38,640 nt of DNA from BP-133 sp040756995. GTDB taxonomy: Bacteria > Actinomycetota > Acidimicrobiia > IMCC26256 > BP-133. The DNA lies in NCBI GenBank assembly GCA_040756995.1, contig JBFLYK010000059.1, positions 1-38,640 on the forward strand, written 5' to 3'. The translations under genes were made by a program, and so were the position numbers. The notes below the pieces were generated by a model. The model ran no database searches and had not been told where the DNA came from. It saw nothing but the letters and a program-made list of their open reading frames with translations. Shown in pieces: positions 9,111-18,188 of the stretch. The first letter of the stretch is position 1. Each line of letters begins with the position of its first letter.

Positions 9111-10617
9111 CCCGCTCGTCGGCCGCGTCGAGGTCGAGCACCTGGTCCTCCTCGTCCAGCCCGTCGAGGCCGAGGTCGGCGTCGGGATCGGGTTCGCCGC
9201 CGTCGGTCTCCTCCGCCTCGTCGGGCAGGCCGAAGACGCCGCCCGGCACCATGCTCGACTCCGGGAAGCGGGCCCAGACCACCAACCCGCCGCCGGTGCG
9301 GGACTCGACGCCCACCGTGCCGCCCAGCGTCCAGACGAACTGGGAGACGATCCACATGCCGAGCCCCCACGAACGCTTGGGGCCGAAGCCGGCGAACTTC
9401 TCGAAGGCCCGGGTGGCCAGCTCCGGGGGGATACCGGATCCGCGGTCGAGGATCGCCAGCTCAACCATCTTCCCCTGGGTGCGGCGGACCCGGACCTCGA
9501 GCGGCGTGTCCGGCGGCGAGTGGCGGAACGAGTTCTCCAGCAGGTTGGCCACGATCCGTTGGAGCTTCTGGCTGTCGGTGCGCAGGACGTTGAGGCCGGG
9601 CTCGATGTCGAGCACCAGCCGCTCGTGGGGAATGGCCGCCGCCGCCCCGGCGGTCCAGATGAGCTCGGGGACGTAGACGTCGACGAGGTCGAGCTGGCGC
9701 TCGATGGCCAGCGACTCGGTGACCGCCACCTCCCGCACCTCGGCCAGCATCGACCCGAGGTGACGGGCGTGGCTCTGCATGAGCTCGAGGATGGCGTCGC
9801 GCTCCGCCGGTGAGGCGGAGACGGCGTCGCGGGTGAGCGCCCGGGCCAGGGCCTCCATGGAGGCGATCGGCGTGCGGAAGTCGTGGGCGATGGCGTGGAG
9901 GAAGTCCTTCCGGGCCTCGTCGATGGTCTCGAGGCGCTCCCGGAGGCGGCGGTCCTCGGCGGAACGGCGCTCCAGGGCCGCCGATTCGGCCTCGGCCTCC
10001 GCCCGGCGGCGCCGGGCCTGGTCGACCAGGTTGGACAGCATGCCGACCATCACGGCCCCCACGAAGAGGTGGGCGGTCCACCACAGCGCCGAGCGGGCCC
10101 GCTGGACACCGGACAGGGCCGGCTCGGGCACCAGGGCGATGACGGCCACGACGCCGGCGGCGGCGATCCCGGTGACCACGAGCGCCCGCCGGAGGTCGAA
10201 GCGGATGGCGGCGGCCATCACGTCGAGCAGGGCGAGGGGCACCAGCGGGCTGTGCGACGCCCCGGTGACGGCGGCGAAGAGAAGGATCAGACCGGTGTCC
10301 AGCGCGGTGGTGACGTACGGCGCCCAGCCGGCGATCCCGCCCCGCCGGGCGGCCCGGGTGAACACCAGGGCGGTGATCCAGGCGTAGAGCGAAAAGACGG
10401 CCGCCACGGCGAATCCGCCCCGCCGGTAGAACTCGAAGTCGTCCCCGCCGACGCCGGTGAGCACGAGGCAGTAGACCGACACCACCACCCGGACGCGGGC
10501 GATGAACACCTCGGCGCTGGCCCGGTTGTCGTCGGGCAGCCGCGAATCCGCGATGTCGGCAGGCCACGGCACCATCACTCCATGTGACCACCCTCGGCTC
10601 AGCCAGTCCAAAACCAT
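9100..10617 (-). CDS. Membrane sensor histidine kinase (orphan)
   Basis: A 505-residue sensor kinase. The N-terminal half (~40-195) has about six hydrophobic segments and no evident extracytoplasmic sensor domain, so it may sense through the membrane. A charged coiled-coil stretch (~200-235, rich in Arg, Glu and Ala) joins a HisKA domain with phospho-acceptor His245 in HAIAHDFRTP; the residue after His is Asp instead of the commoner Glu. The HATPase domain has the N-box NLLENSFRHS, G1 DRGSGIP and G2 GLGMWI. The C-terminal tail is strongly acidic (runs of Asp and Glu). The start is uncertain: ATG at 10617 or an internal ATG at 10575. No response regulator is adjacent, so the partner must be elsewhere. 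Confidence 0.88.
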   Translation of the reverse strand: MVLDWLSRGWSHGVMVPWPADIADSRLPDDNRASAEVFIARVRVVVSVYCLVLTGVGGDDFEFYRRGGFAVAAVFSLYAWITALVFTRAARRGGIAGWAPYVTTALDTGLILLFAAVTGASHSPLVPLALLDVMAAAIRFDLRRALVVTGIAAAGVVAVIALVPEPALSGVQRARSALWWTAHLFVGAVMVGMLSNLVDQARRRRAEAEAESAALERRSAEDRRLRERLETIDEARKDFLHAIAHDFRTPIASMEALARALTRDAVSASPAERDAILELMQSHARHLGSMLAEVREVAVTESLAIERQLDLVDVYVPELIWTAGAAAAIPHERLVLDIEPGLNVLRTDSQKLQRIVANLLENSFRHSPPDTPLEVRVRRTQGKMVELAILDRGSGIPPELATRAFEKFAGFGPKRSWGLGMWIVSQFVWTLGGTVGVESRTGGGLVVWARFPESSMVPGGVFGLPDEAEETDGGEPDPDADLGLDGLDEEDQVLDLDAADERVRP

Positions 10618-10654
10618 GATGGGCCAATCCTGGCCCTACCGGGTCAGGCCCCGG

Positions 10655-10660
10655 TACCTT
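10655..10660 (+). promoter_or_regulatory. Probable -10 element of a leaderless lipoprotein gene
   Basis: TACCTT matches the actinobacterial TANNNT -10 pattern and ends 7 nt before the ATG at 10668. No ribosome-binding site lies between, so transcription probably starts at or next to the ATG and the mRNA is leaderless. No convincing -35 was found. Confidence 0.5.
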
Positions 10661-10667
10661 GGCTCAG

Positions 10668-11045
10668 ATGCGGGTGAAGTTCCTGACAGCCCTGGTTGTG
10701 GTGCTGGCCGTGGCGGGTTGCGGCGGCGGCGGCGACAGCGACTCGGCGGCGCTCACGACCTCGGAGCGCCGGTACTGCGAGCTGGTGAAGCAGTTCGGCT
10801 CCCGGATGCCCGACGTCCCCCGGGACGCCGAACCCGAGCTGTTCACGGCTCGCATGAGCGACGCCCTGGCCAAGAACACGGAGTACTTCGACGAGCTGGT
10901 GAAGGTCGCCCCCGACGAGATCAAGAAAGATGTCGAAAAGGCGATCACGACCCTGCAGCGGGCCGCCGGCGGCGACATCGCCGCCTACGAAGGCCTTGAC
11001 CTGACCAAGGCCGACCAGTGGGAAGAAGACCACTGCAACCGCTGA
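10668..11045 (+). CDS. Small lipoprotein of unknown function (two-Cys family)
   Basis: A 125-residue lipoprotein: signal peptide with lipobox (VLAVAGC, Cys18), Gly/Ser/Asp linker, then a mostly helical domain of ~90 residues. Two cysteines bracket the domain (RYCELV and DHCNR), probably one disulfide. The same layout, including a VAP motif followed by an amphipathic helix, occurs in the lipoprotein at 27620-28054, so the two look paralogous. The family is not one I can name. The ATG at 10668 is preferred over the TTG at 10659 because a -10-like TACCTT ends 7 nt before it. It diverges from the histidine kinase and converges, with a 4-nt gap, on the second livG. Confidence 0.75.
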   Translation: MRVKFLTALVVVLAVAGCGGGGDSDSAALTTSERRYCELVKQFGSRMPDVPRDAEPELFTARMSDALAKNTEYFDELVKVAPDEIKKDVEKAITTLQRAAGGDIAAYEGLDLTKADQWEEDHCNR

Positions 11046-11049
11046 CGCC

Positions 11050-11819
11050 CTAGACCATCTCCTCGTCGCCCAGGTAGGCGGCGATCACCCGAGGGTCGCT
11101 CTGCACTTCGGCGGGGCGACCCTCGGCGATCTTCTTCCCGAAGTCGAGCACCATGACCCGGTCGGCGATGTCCATGACCAGGCCCATGTCGTGCTCGACC
11201 AGCAGGATGGCGATACCCAGCTCCTCCCGGATGTCGAGGATGAACCGGGCCATGTCCTCGGTCTCCTCGAGGTTCATGCCGGCCACGGGTTCGTCGAGCA
11301 GCAGCAGCTCGGGGTCCATGGCCAGCGCCCGGGCCAGCTCGACGCGCTTCTGGATGCCGTAGGGGATGACGCTGACCGGGTGCTTGCGCCACCGCTCGAT
11401 CTCCAGGAAGTCGATGATCTCCTCGACCTTCTCCCGGTTGGCCAGCTCCTCCCGGCGGGCCGGACCGAACCACACCGCGCCGGCCAACCACGACCGATGC
11501 ATGCGGACGTGGCGGCCCAGCAGGATGTTGTCGAGGACCGTCAGGTGGGCGAACAGCTCAATGTTCTGGAAGGTGCGGGCGATGCCGAGCTTCGCCACCT
11601 GGTCGGGCCGGAGACCCATGATCGACTGGCCCTTCCAGCGGATGTCGCCGGCCTTCGGCCGGTAGACCTGGTTGAGGCAGTTGAAGATCGACGTCTTGCC
11701 GGCGCCGTTGGGCCCGATGACGGCGAAGAGTTCCCCGGCCCCGATCTCGAAGCTGACGTCGTCGAGGGCGGTCACACCCTGGAAGACGAGGCGGATCTGG
11801 TCGACCTCGAGGAGGGCGC

Positions 11820-11823
<4 letters not shown>
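11050..11823 (-). CDS. HAAT ABC transporter ATP-binding protein, LivG type
   Basis: A 257-residue ATPase of the second importer. Walker A GPNGAGKTS is at 37-45, the Q-loop in ARTFQNIELF near 82-91, a LivG-type signature VIPYGIQKRVELARAL near 153-168, Walker B LLLLDEP near 173-179 and the H-loop VEHD near 209-212. The GTG at 11823 is chosen because it overlaps the livF stop as GTGA; a GTG three codons upstream is also possible. It is the last gene of the minus-strand cluster ligase-livH-livM-livK-livF-livG. It is the unfused counterpart of the LivG domain in the first importer. Confidence 0.92.
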
Positions 11824-12611
<788 letters not shown>

Positions 12612-12624
12612 GGCGGAAGCGGGC

Positions 12625-13986
12625 CTAGGCGGCCGGCTTGTAGCAGGGGCCCTTGAAGTCGTACGACTTCGCCACCTCGGAGGCGAAGGGCCCCTTGAGC
12701 AGCTTGTTGCCGGTCGACCCGACACCGATCGGCCCCTCCTTGAACTCGGCCAGGGTGGGCTTGAAGATGTACGACTCCCGCACGACGTAGCTGTTGGGAT
12801 CACCCTTCCAGCTCTGCGAGGGAGCGAGGCCCTTGAAGTCGACCTTGTCGAGCTCGAAGGCGGCCTTCACCACGCCTTCCCGGGTGAGGTCCTTGTTGTC
12901 GGCCGCCTTGCGGAGGATCGCCTCGGTCACCTGCGCCTCGGTCCAGCCGTAGACGTAGGCGTCGGAGGCCAGCGCCTTGGCGTCGTACGCCTTGATGGCG
13001 TCGACCATCTCGGACATCCCCGGCACGTCGGTGCCGAGCTGGACGGTGTAGGCCGACAGGTAGAACGAGGAGTCGATCAGGTTCTTGACGTCGCCCTTCA
13101 GCAGCGCCGGGTTGTAGCTCGGGGTGGCGCCGACCCACTTGCCCTTGAAGCCCTTGGCCGCCGCCTGGCCCATCAGCTGGGCCTGCGTCGCCGGGTTGAC
13201 GAGCGTCCAGACGACGTCGGCGCCGGAGGAGGCGATGGCCGACACGGCACCGGAGTTGTCGGGGTTCGGGGTGGTCGGCGACGGCGGCGTGACCTTGCCG
13301 TCTCCGTCGTAGGCCAGTGTCAGCCCGGCCTTTTCGATGGCGTACTTGGCGCCGGCGGCCGAGTCGTGGCCCGCCTCATTGGGGAGGGTGACCACCGCCA
13401 CCTTCTTGGCCTTGAGCTCGTCCTTCATGTACTCGACGGCGTTCATGGCCTCGAAGCAGTAGGTGGTGTACGCCTCGAACACGTTCTTCCCGAAGGTCGG
13501 GTCGGCCCAGCCGGAGTACCAGCTGAGCGGAATGGCGATGATGTCCTCGGCCTCGAGCTCCGCCTTGATGGCCGCCGTCTGCGGCGAGCCGGTCGACTGG
13601 CTCAATATCAGGACGCCGTTGGCGTCCTGGCCCTTCATCGATTGGAAGAGCTGCCGGTGCGTGGCGACGTCGTACTTGTTGTCCTGGATGTTCAGCTTGA
13701 CCTGGCGCCCGGCGATCCCGCCGGCCTTGTTCACCTTGTCCCAGTACACCTGCTGGGCCAGCACGATGTCCTTGACGAGGACCGAGAAGGGGCCGGACAG
13801 GTCGGCCAGCAACCCCACCCGGATCGTGGAGTCGTCGGCGCCGTAGTTGGTCTTGATCGCGGCGGCCTCGCCGTTCTCGGTGGCCCCTCCGCTCTCCGAC
13901 TTGTCGTCGTCGCCGCAGGCCACGGTGACGAGCGCCAGCACCGTGAGCAGGATCCCGGCCACCCCTCGCTTGGTTCGTAGATTCAT
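12625..13986 (-). CDS. HAAT ABC transporter substrate-binding lipoprotein
   Basis: A 453-residue lipoprotein receptor of the second importer. The signal peptide ends in a lipobox (LVTVAC), so the protein is probably anchored on the outer face of the membrane. The binding domain starts at STIRVGLLADLSGPFS and shows the family features (VNKAGGIAGRQVKLNI, SQSTGSPQTAAI). A Pro/Thr-rich insertion (TPPSPTTPNP) interrupts the middle of the protein near residue 233. The ATG at 13986 has a near-perfect AAAGGAGG ribosome-binding site. Unlike the first set in the window, the receptor gene lies between the permease and ATPase genes. It shares little obvious sequence with the receptor at the left edge, so the two importers probably differ in ligand. 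Confidence 0.92.
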   Translation of the reverse strand: MNLRTKRGVAGILLTVLALVTVACGDDDKSESGGATENGEAAAIKTNYGADDSTIRVGLLADLSGPFSVLVKDIVLAQQVYWDKVNKAGGIAGRQVKLNIQDNKYDVATHRQLFQSMKGQDANGVLILSQSTGSPQTAAIKAELEAEDIIAIPLSWYSGWADPTFGKNVFEAYTTYCFEAMNAVEYMKDELKAKKVAVVTLPNEAGHDSAAGAKYAIEKAGLTLAYDGDGKVTPPSPTTPNPDNSGAVSAIASSGADVVWTLVNPATQAQLMGQAAAKGFKGKWVGATPSYNPALLKGDVKNLIDSSFYLSAYTVQLGTDVPGMSEMVDAIKAYDAKALASDAYVYGWTEAQVTEAILRKAADNKDLTREGVVKAAFELDKVDFKGLAPSQSWKGDPNSYVVRESYIFKPTLAEFKEGPIGVGSTGNKLLKGPFASEVAKSYDFKGPCYKPAA

Positions 13987-13999
13987 CGGTCCTCCTTTG

Positions 14000-15229
14000 T
14001 CAATACGTGAAGGGCCAACCCTTCCAGTAGGCCCGGATCCGCACCCAGATGCCGTAGAGGCCGAGCGGCTCGGCCAGCATGAAGACAACCAGCAGCACGC
14101 CGTAGAACAGTTGGTTGAACTGGAAGATGGACAGTCCGTTGCCCGTCGGCGACAGCGAGATGAGCCCGAAATCCGTGCCTTGCGAGACGATGAAGTCGGC
14201 GATGCCGTGGAAGATCCCCGTCCCCGCCGCCTTCTGGCTGAGCAGCTCGGTGAGTTCTCTGATCACCTGTTCGGAGGCGACGACGAAGGCCGCGCCGAGC
14301 AGCGTGCCGGTGATGGTGCCGGCGCCGCCGATGATGAGGATGGCCACGAATTCGATGGACACCGCCAGATTCCAGGCGTCGGGCGTCAGCGTCTGGACCA
14401 CGGCGCCGAGCAGCGCTCCCGCCACGCCGGCGTAGAACGAGGACAGACCGAAGGCGATGAGCTTGTAGCGGGCCTCGGCGACGCCCATCACCTCGGCGGC
14501 GATGTCGCGATCCCGGATGGAGGCCAGGGCCCGCCCCACCCGGGTCCGGGCGATGTTGCGGGCGGCGAAGGCCAGCAGGGTCGTGAGGACGAGAAGGGCC
14601 AGCACCTGCTTCTGGATACCGGTGACGTTCACCCCGAACCAGGTGCCGCTGTTGGTGAGGTCGAGGAGCGGCTGTTCCTCCTTCCAGAGGCGCAGGTCGA
14701 GCTTCGGCCACTCCCGCCCGACGCCGGGGCTGCCGCAGATGTCCTTCAGGTTGTTGAACAGGTGGGAACCCAGGAACACCAGCCCGAGCGTCACGATCGC
14801 CAGGTACAGGCCGCGGAGGCGGACGGCGACCGGAGACACGGCGATGCCGAACAGCGCGGCGACGATTCCGGCCGCCGGCAGCCAGATCCATATCGGCAGG
14901 CCGAGCCCCCACAGTTCAGGAGTGCCCTTGGCGCCGAGCACCACGGCGGTGTAGGCGCCGATGCCCATGAAGAAGGCGTGGCCCAGCGACACCTGGCCGC
15001 CCAGGCCGATGAGGATGTTGAGGCCGAGCGCGCCGATGGCGAAGATCAGGACCTCGGCCAGCACCAGACCCCATTCCGACGTCCCGAGATAGCGGACGAA
15101 CGGCAGCTTGCCGAGCACGGCCAGGACGGCCCCGACGCCGAGGCACACCATGGCCACCTTCTGGGTGGTCGACGGGAACAGCGCCGTATCGGCGGCGTAC
15201 GTCGTGCGGAGCAGGGGGCGGCGCCTCAT
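14000..15229 (-). CDS. HAAT ABC transporter permease, LivM type
   Basis: A 409-residue inner-membrane permease. It has the LivM hallmark LNILIGLGGQVSLGHAFFMGIGAY near residues 54-77 and a conserved cytoplasmic loop (RTRVGRALASIRDRDIAAEVMGV), followed by IEFVAILIIGGAGTITGTLLG. The chain is longer than typical LivM (~330) because of an insertion of ~50 residues around CGSPGVGREWPKLDLRLW and a longer N-terminus. Its ATG overlaps the livH stop as ATGA and the gene ends 13 nt before livK. It should form the pore with the LivH at 15226-16164. Confidence 0.92.
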   Translation of the reverse strand: MRRRPLLRTTYAADTALFPSTTQKVAMVCLGVGAVLAVLGKLPFVRYLGTSEWGLVLAEVLIFAIGALGLNILIGLGGQVSLGHAFFMGIGAYTAVVLGAKGTPELWGLGLPIWIWLPAAGIVAALFGIAVSPVAVRLRGLYLAIVTLGLVFLGSHLFNNLKDICGSPGVGREWPKLDLRLWKEEQPLLDLTNSGTWFGVNVTGIQKQVLALLVLTTLLAFAARNIARTRVGRALASIRDRDIAAEVMGVAEARYKLIAFGLSSFYAGVAGALLGAVVQTLTPDAWNLAVSIEFVAILIIGGAGTITGTLLGAAFVVASEQVIRELTELLSQKAAGTGIFHGIADFIVSQGTDFGLISLSPTGNGLSIFQFNQLFYGVLLVVFMLAEPLGLYGIWVRIRAYWKGWPFTY

Positions 15230-16164
15230 ACGCGGCGTACTTCCGGGGTGCCGAACAGCCCGTAGGGCCGGATCAGCAGCCCGACGAGCATGACGGCGTA
15301 CGGAACGACGCTCTGGAATCCGATCCCCAGCGTGTCCGAGTAGGGCCCGAGGTACACCGCCGCCAGCACCTCGAGCGCCCCGATGATGAACCCGCCCACG
15401 ATGGCGCCCTTGATCGAGTCAAGCCCGCCCAGGATCACGGCCGGGAAGGCCCGGAGGGCGAACAGCGCCGTGCCCGATTCGAGGTTCCCCGAACCGCGGG
15501 GATAGATGGCGGCGAAGATCCCGGCGATGGTGGCCAGCACCGCGCCGATGGCCCAGGCGGTGGCGAAGATGCGCCCGACCCGGACGCCCTGAGCCATCGC
15601 CGCCTCCTGGTCGAAGGCGGTGGCCCGCATGGCGATGCCCGTCCGGGTGCGGAGGAAGGCGCCGATGGCCAGAAAGGCCAGGAAGGCCACCGTGGTCGAG
15701 ATGATCTGGGTGTGCGGGAGGTTCACGCCGCCCAGTTCGAACCCGTCAGTGCCGAAAGGATTGTTGAGCGGCCGGCCCTGGCCGAGGAAGTCATCGAGGA
15801 TGCTCCGCAGCGTGATGTCGATCCCGAGGGTGATGATGGCCACCGAGAACAGCGGCTCGCCGATCATCGGCCGGATCGCCACCCGCTCGAGGACGAGCCC
15901 GAACACGGCGGCGAAACCGAGGGCGAGCGCCACCGAGAGCGACCACTGCAGCCAGTCGGGCCCGCCCGTCCAGCGCCCCGGGATGTCGCGCTCGACGGCC
16001 AGCGTGGCGACGAAATAGGCGCCGACCGAGGCGATGGCGCCGTGGGCGAAGTTCACCACCTGCGTCGCCTTGAAGATGATGACGAACCCCAGGGCCAGGA
16101 GCGCGTAGAGGGCCCCCAGGGCGAAGCCGTCCCAGAGGGTGCCGAAGAGCTTGGTGAAGTCCAC
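15226..16164 (-). CDS. HAAT ABC transporter permease, LivH type
   Basis: A 312-residue permease with the LivH N-terminus (DGFALGALYALLALGFVIIF), the conserved KATQVVNFAHGAI segment and the cytoplasmic loop RTGIAMRATAFDQEAAMAQG. The typical C-terminal SIKGAIVGGFIIGALEV follows. It starts 12 nt after the acyl-CoA ligase gene and overlaps livM by 4 nt, so ligase and transporter form one transcript. That pairing suggests that the imported solute may be a carboxylic acid that is activated by CoA on entry, though this is an inference from context. Confidence 0.92.
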   Translation of the reverse strand: MDFTKLFGTLWDGFALGALYALLALGFVIIFKATQVVNFAHGAIASVGAYFVATLAVERDIPGRWTGGPDWLQWSLSVALALGFAAVFGLVLERVAIRPMIGEPLFSVAIITLGIDITLRSILDDFLGQGRPLNNPFGTDGFELGGVNLPHTQIISTTVAFLAFLAIGAFLRTRTGIAMRATAFDQEAAMAQGVRVGRIFATAWAIGAVLATIAGIFAAIYPRGSGNLESGTALFALRAFPAVILGGLDSIKGAIVGGFIIGALEVLAAVYLGPYSDTLGIGFQSVVPYAVMLVGLLIRPYGLFGTPEVRRV

Positions 16165-16176
16165 GGTTGACCCGCG

Positions 16177-18051
16177 CTAACCGGACTTGTACATCGAATC
16201 GATGAGGTCGGCGAAGGCCGACTCCATCGCCTTGCGCTTCAGTTTCTGGGTCGCGGTCAGCTCGCCGTCCTCATGGTCGAGCTCCTTGGGGAGCAGCCGG
16301 AACTTACGAATGTTCTCCACCCGGGCGAACTTCTGGTTCGTCCGATTGACCTCTTCTTGGATCAGCTCGATGACCTCCGGCTTCTCGGTGAGGTCCCGGT
16401 ATGTCGTGTAGGAGAGGTTGCGCCGCAAGGCCCAGTTGCCGACGGTGTCCAGCTCGATGCTGATCAAGGCGGTGAGGTAGTTCCGCCGTTCGCCGATAAC
16501 CATCGCCTCTTTGATGTAGGGCGAGGTCTTCAGGTCGTTCTCGATCTCCGACGGGGAGATGTTCTTGCCGCCGGCGGTGATGATGATGTGCTTGATCCGG
16601 TCGACGATCTTGACGTGGGTGCCGTCGACCCACTCGCCGACGTCGCCGGTCTTCAGCCACCCGTCGTCGGTGAACGTCTCCTTGGTCTGCTCGGGCTTGC
16701 GCCAGTAGCCGGCGAAGTTGCCCGGGTGCTTCGTCTGGATCTCGCCGGTTTCCTCGTGGATACGGAACCCGATGCCCGGGTGGGGCTCGCCGACCGTGCC
16801 GAGCTTCATCCGGCCGGGGATGTTCCACGTGGCGACGGCCGTGTTCTCCGTCATTCCGTAGCCCTCGAAGACCGGAACGCCCAGCCCGATGAAGAACTCC
16901 AGCACCTCGGGGGCGATGGCCGCCGCACCCGAAGCGGCGTACCGGCACCGACGCAGGCCGATCCGTTCCAGCATGGCCCGGGAGACGAGCAGCCAGCTCA
17001 CGGCGTAGAGCAGCCGGGATCCGAGGGTGTGTTCGCCGCCGTTGGCGCACTTGGCCGCTCCCACCTTGGCGTTGAGACGGAGCCCGAGCCGGAAGAACTT
17101 CCGCTTCAGCCAGGTGGCGTTCTCGCCCTTGATGAGGGCGGCGGCGTGCAGCTTCTCCCAGATGCGCGGCACGGCGAAGAACAGCGTCGGCTGCACCTCT
17201 CGCAGGTTCTCGAACACGGTGTCGATGGACTCCGCGAAGTGGAGCGCGGTGCCGCAGGCGACGAGATGCCAGGTTGAGAACAACCGCTCGGCGGCGTGGC
17301 ACAGCGGCAGGTAGGTCAGGATCAGATCGTCCGGGCCCGGCAGCCGACCGCCCGGCATCCGGTCGGCGCGACGGATCAGCTTCTCGATGCAGTAGGCGAT
17401 GTTGGCGTTGGTCAGCATCGCCCCCTTGGGCGGCCCGGTGGTGCCCGACGTGTAGACCAGGGTGGCGACGTCGTCGGGTTGGGCGGCGGCCAGTCGCTCT
17501 TCAACCGCCGTCGGGCACTCGGCCCGGTGCCGGCGCCCGAGATCGAGGAAGGCGTCCCAGCTGATCAGCCGGGGATCGTCGTAGGCGCGGACGCCCCTCG
17601 GCTCGACATAGATGATGTGCCGCAGTTCCGTCAGCTTGGCGGCGTCGACCTGGAGGACCTTGTCGACCTGCTCCTGGTCCTCGGCCAGGTGCACCCGGGC
17701 CCCGCTGTCGGTGAGCGCATACTCGACTTCGGCCGTCGGGTTCGTGGGATACAGACCGACTGTGACGGCGCGCACAGAGACGGCGGCCAGGTCGAGCAGC
17801 ACCCACTCCGGCCGGTCCTCGCTGTGGATGCTGACCCGGTCGCCGGTGTCGACGCCGAGGGCCAGCAGGCCGTGGGCGGCGTCGAGCACGCTGTCCCACA
17901 GCTGGGCCCACGTGATGTCCTGCCAGATGCCGAAGTCCTTGTGGCGCATGGCCACCCGGCCCGGAATCTGCTCCGCCCACCGTTGCGCCAGCGCGGCGAT
18001 GGACGGCGCTCTCTCGCCTGCCCGGACGTCAGCCGCCACTGTGGTGGTCAC
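16177..18051 (-). CDS. Long-chain acyl-CoA synthetase (FadD15/FAA1-like AMP-forming ligase)
   Basis: A 624-residue adenylate-forming enzyme that would activate a carboxylic acid with ATP and CoA. The P-loop-like motif VYTSGTTGPPKGAML, the A5 region VFEGYGMTENTA, the A7/A8 region TGDVGEWVDG...KIVDRIKHIIITAGGKNISP and the C-terminal catalytic Lys region (ELTATQKLKRKAM) are all present. The length and the ~40-residue insertion fit the long-chain (FAA1/FadD15) branch. GTG at 18051 is preceded by GGAGGAGGG. It heads the transcript that continues into the second HAAT importer. A -10-like TAGTGT and an 18-bp palindrome lie upstream, so a repressor may control it. Confidence 0.92.
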   Translation of the reverse strand: MTTTVAADVRAGERAPSIAALAQRWAEQIPGRVAMRHKDFGIWQDITWAQLWDSVLDAAHGLLALGVDTGDRVSIHSEDRPEWVLLDLAAVSVRAVTVGLYPTNPTAEVEYALTDSGARVHLAEDQEQVDKVLQVDAAKLTELRHIIYVEPRGVRAYDDPRLISWDAFLDLGRRHRAECPTAVEERLAAAQPDDVATLVYTSGTTGPPKGAMLTNANIAYCIEKLIRRADRMPGGRLPGPDDLILTYLPLCHAAERLFSTWHLVACGTALHFAESIDTVFENLREVQPTLFFAVPRIWEKLHAAALIKGENATWLKRKFFRLGLRLNAKVGAAKCANGGEHTLGSRLLYAVSWLLVSRAMLERIGLRRCRYAASGAAAIAPEVLEFFIGLGVPVFEGYGMTENTAVATWNIPGRMKLGTVGEPHPGIGFRIHEETGEIQTKHPGNFAGYWRKPEQTKETFTDDGWLKTGDVGEWVDGTHVKIVDRIKHIIITAGGKNISPSEIENDLKTSPYIKEAMVIGERRNYLTALISIELDTVGNWALRRNLSYTTYRDLTEKPEVIELIQEEVNRTNQKFARVENIRKFRLLPKELDHEDGELTATQKLKRKAMESAFADLIDSMYKSG

Positions 18052-18088
18052 CGATCCCTCCTCCCCTTCGGACCGATGCGTTTGGGCA

Positions 18089-18094
18089 ACACTA
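18089..18094 (-). promoter_or_regulatory. Probable -10 element for the ligase-importer operon
   Basis: On the minus strand the sequence reads TAGTGT, a TANNNT -10 match, 37 nt before the GTG start of the ligase. The palindrome at 18098-18115 sits directly upstream, where it would cover the spacer and -35. No clear -35 hexamer is visible. Confidence 0.4.
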
Positions 18095-18097
18095 TCG

Positions 18098-18115
18098 CTG
18101 ACCCGACCGGGTCAG
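18098..18115. promoter_or_regulatory. 18-bp palindrome, probable operator
   Basis: CTGACCC, four central bases, then GGGTCAG: a perfect 7+4+7 inverted repeat in the divergent region between the acyl-CoA ligase and the molybdopterin oxidoreductase. Its length and position, next to a -10-like site, fit a homodimeric TetR- or GntR-type repressor. No such regulator gene is adjacent. Confidence 0.6.
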
Positions 18116-18188
18116 TGGTTGGCCCGAGAAGCGGTTGCCCGAAATGGACGCTACCTGCTCAGATGCACCAACGACGAGGGGGGCGAGC

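Noticed and set aside
13847..15265. 472-codon plus-strand frame
   Set aside because: Antisense to livM and livK, with His/Gln/Glu/Arg-rich low-complexity sequence; the opposite strand has clear permease motifs.
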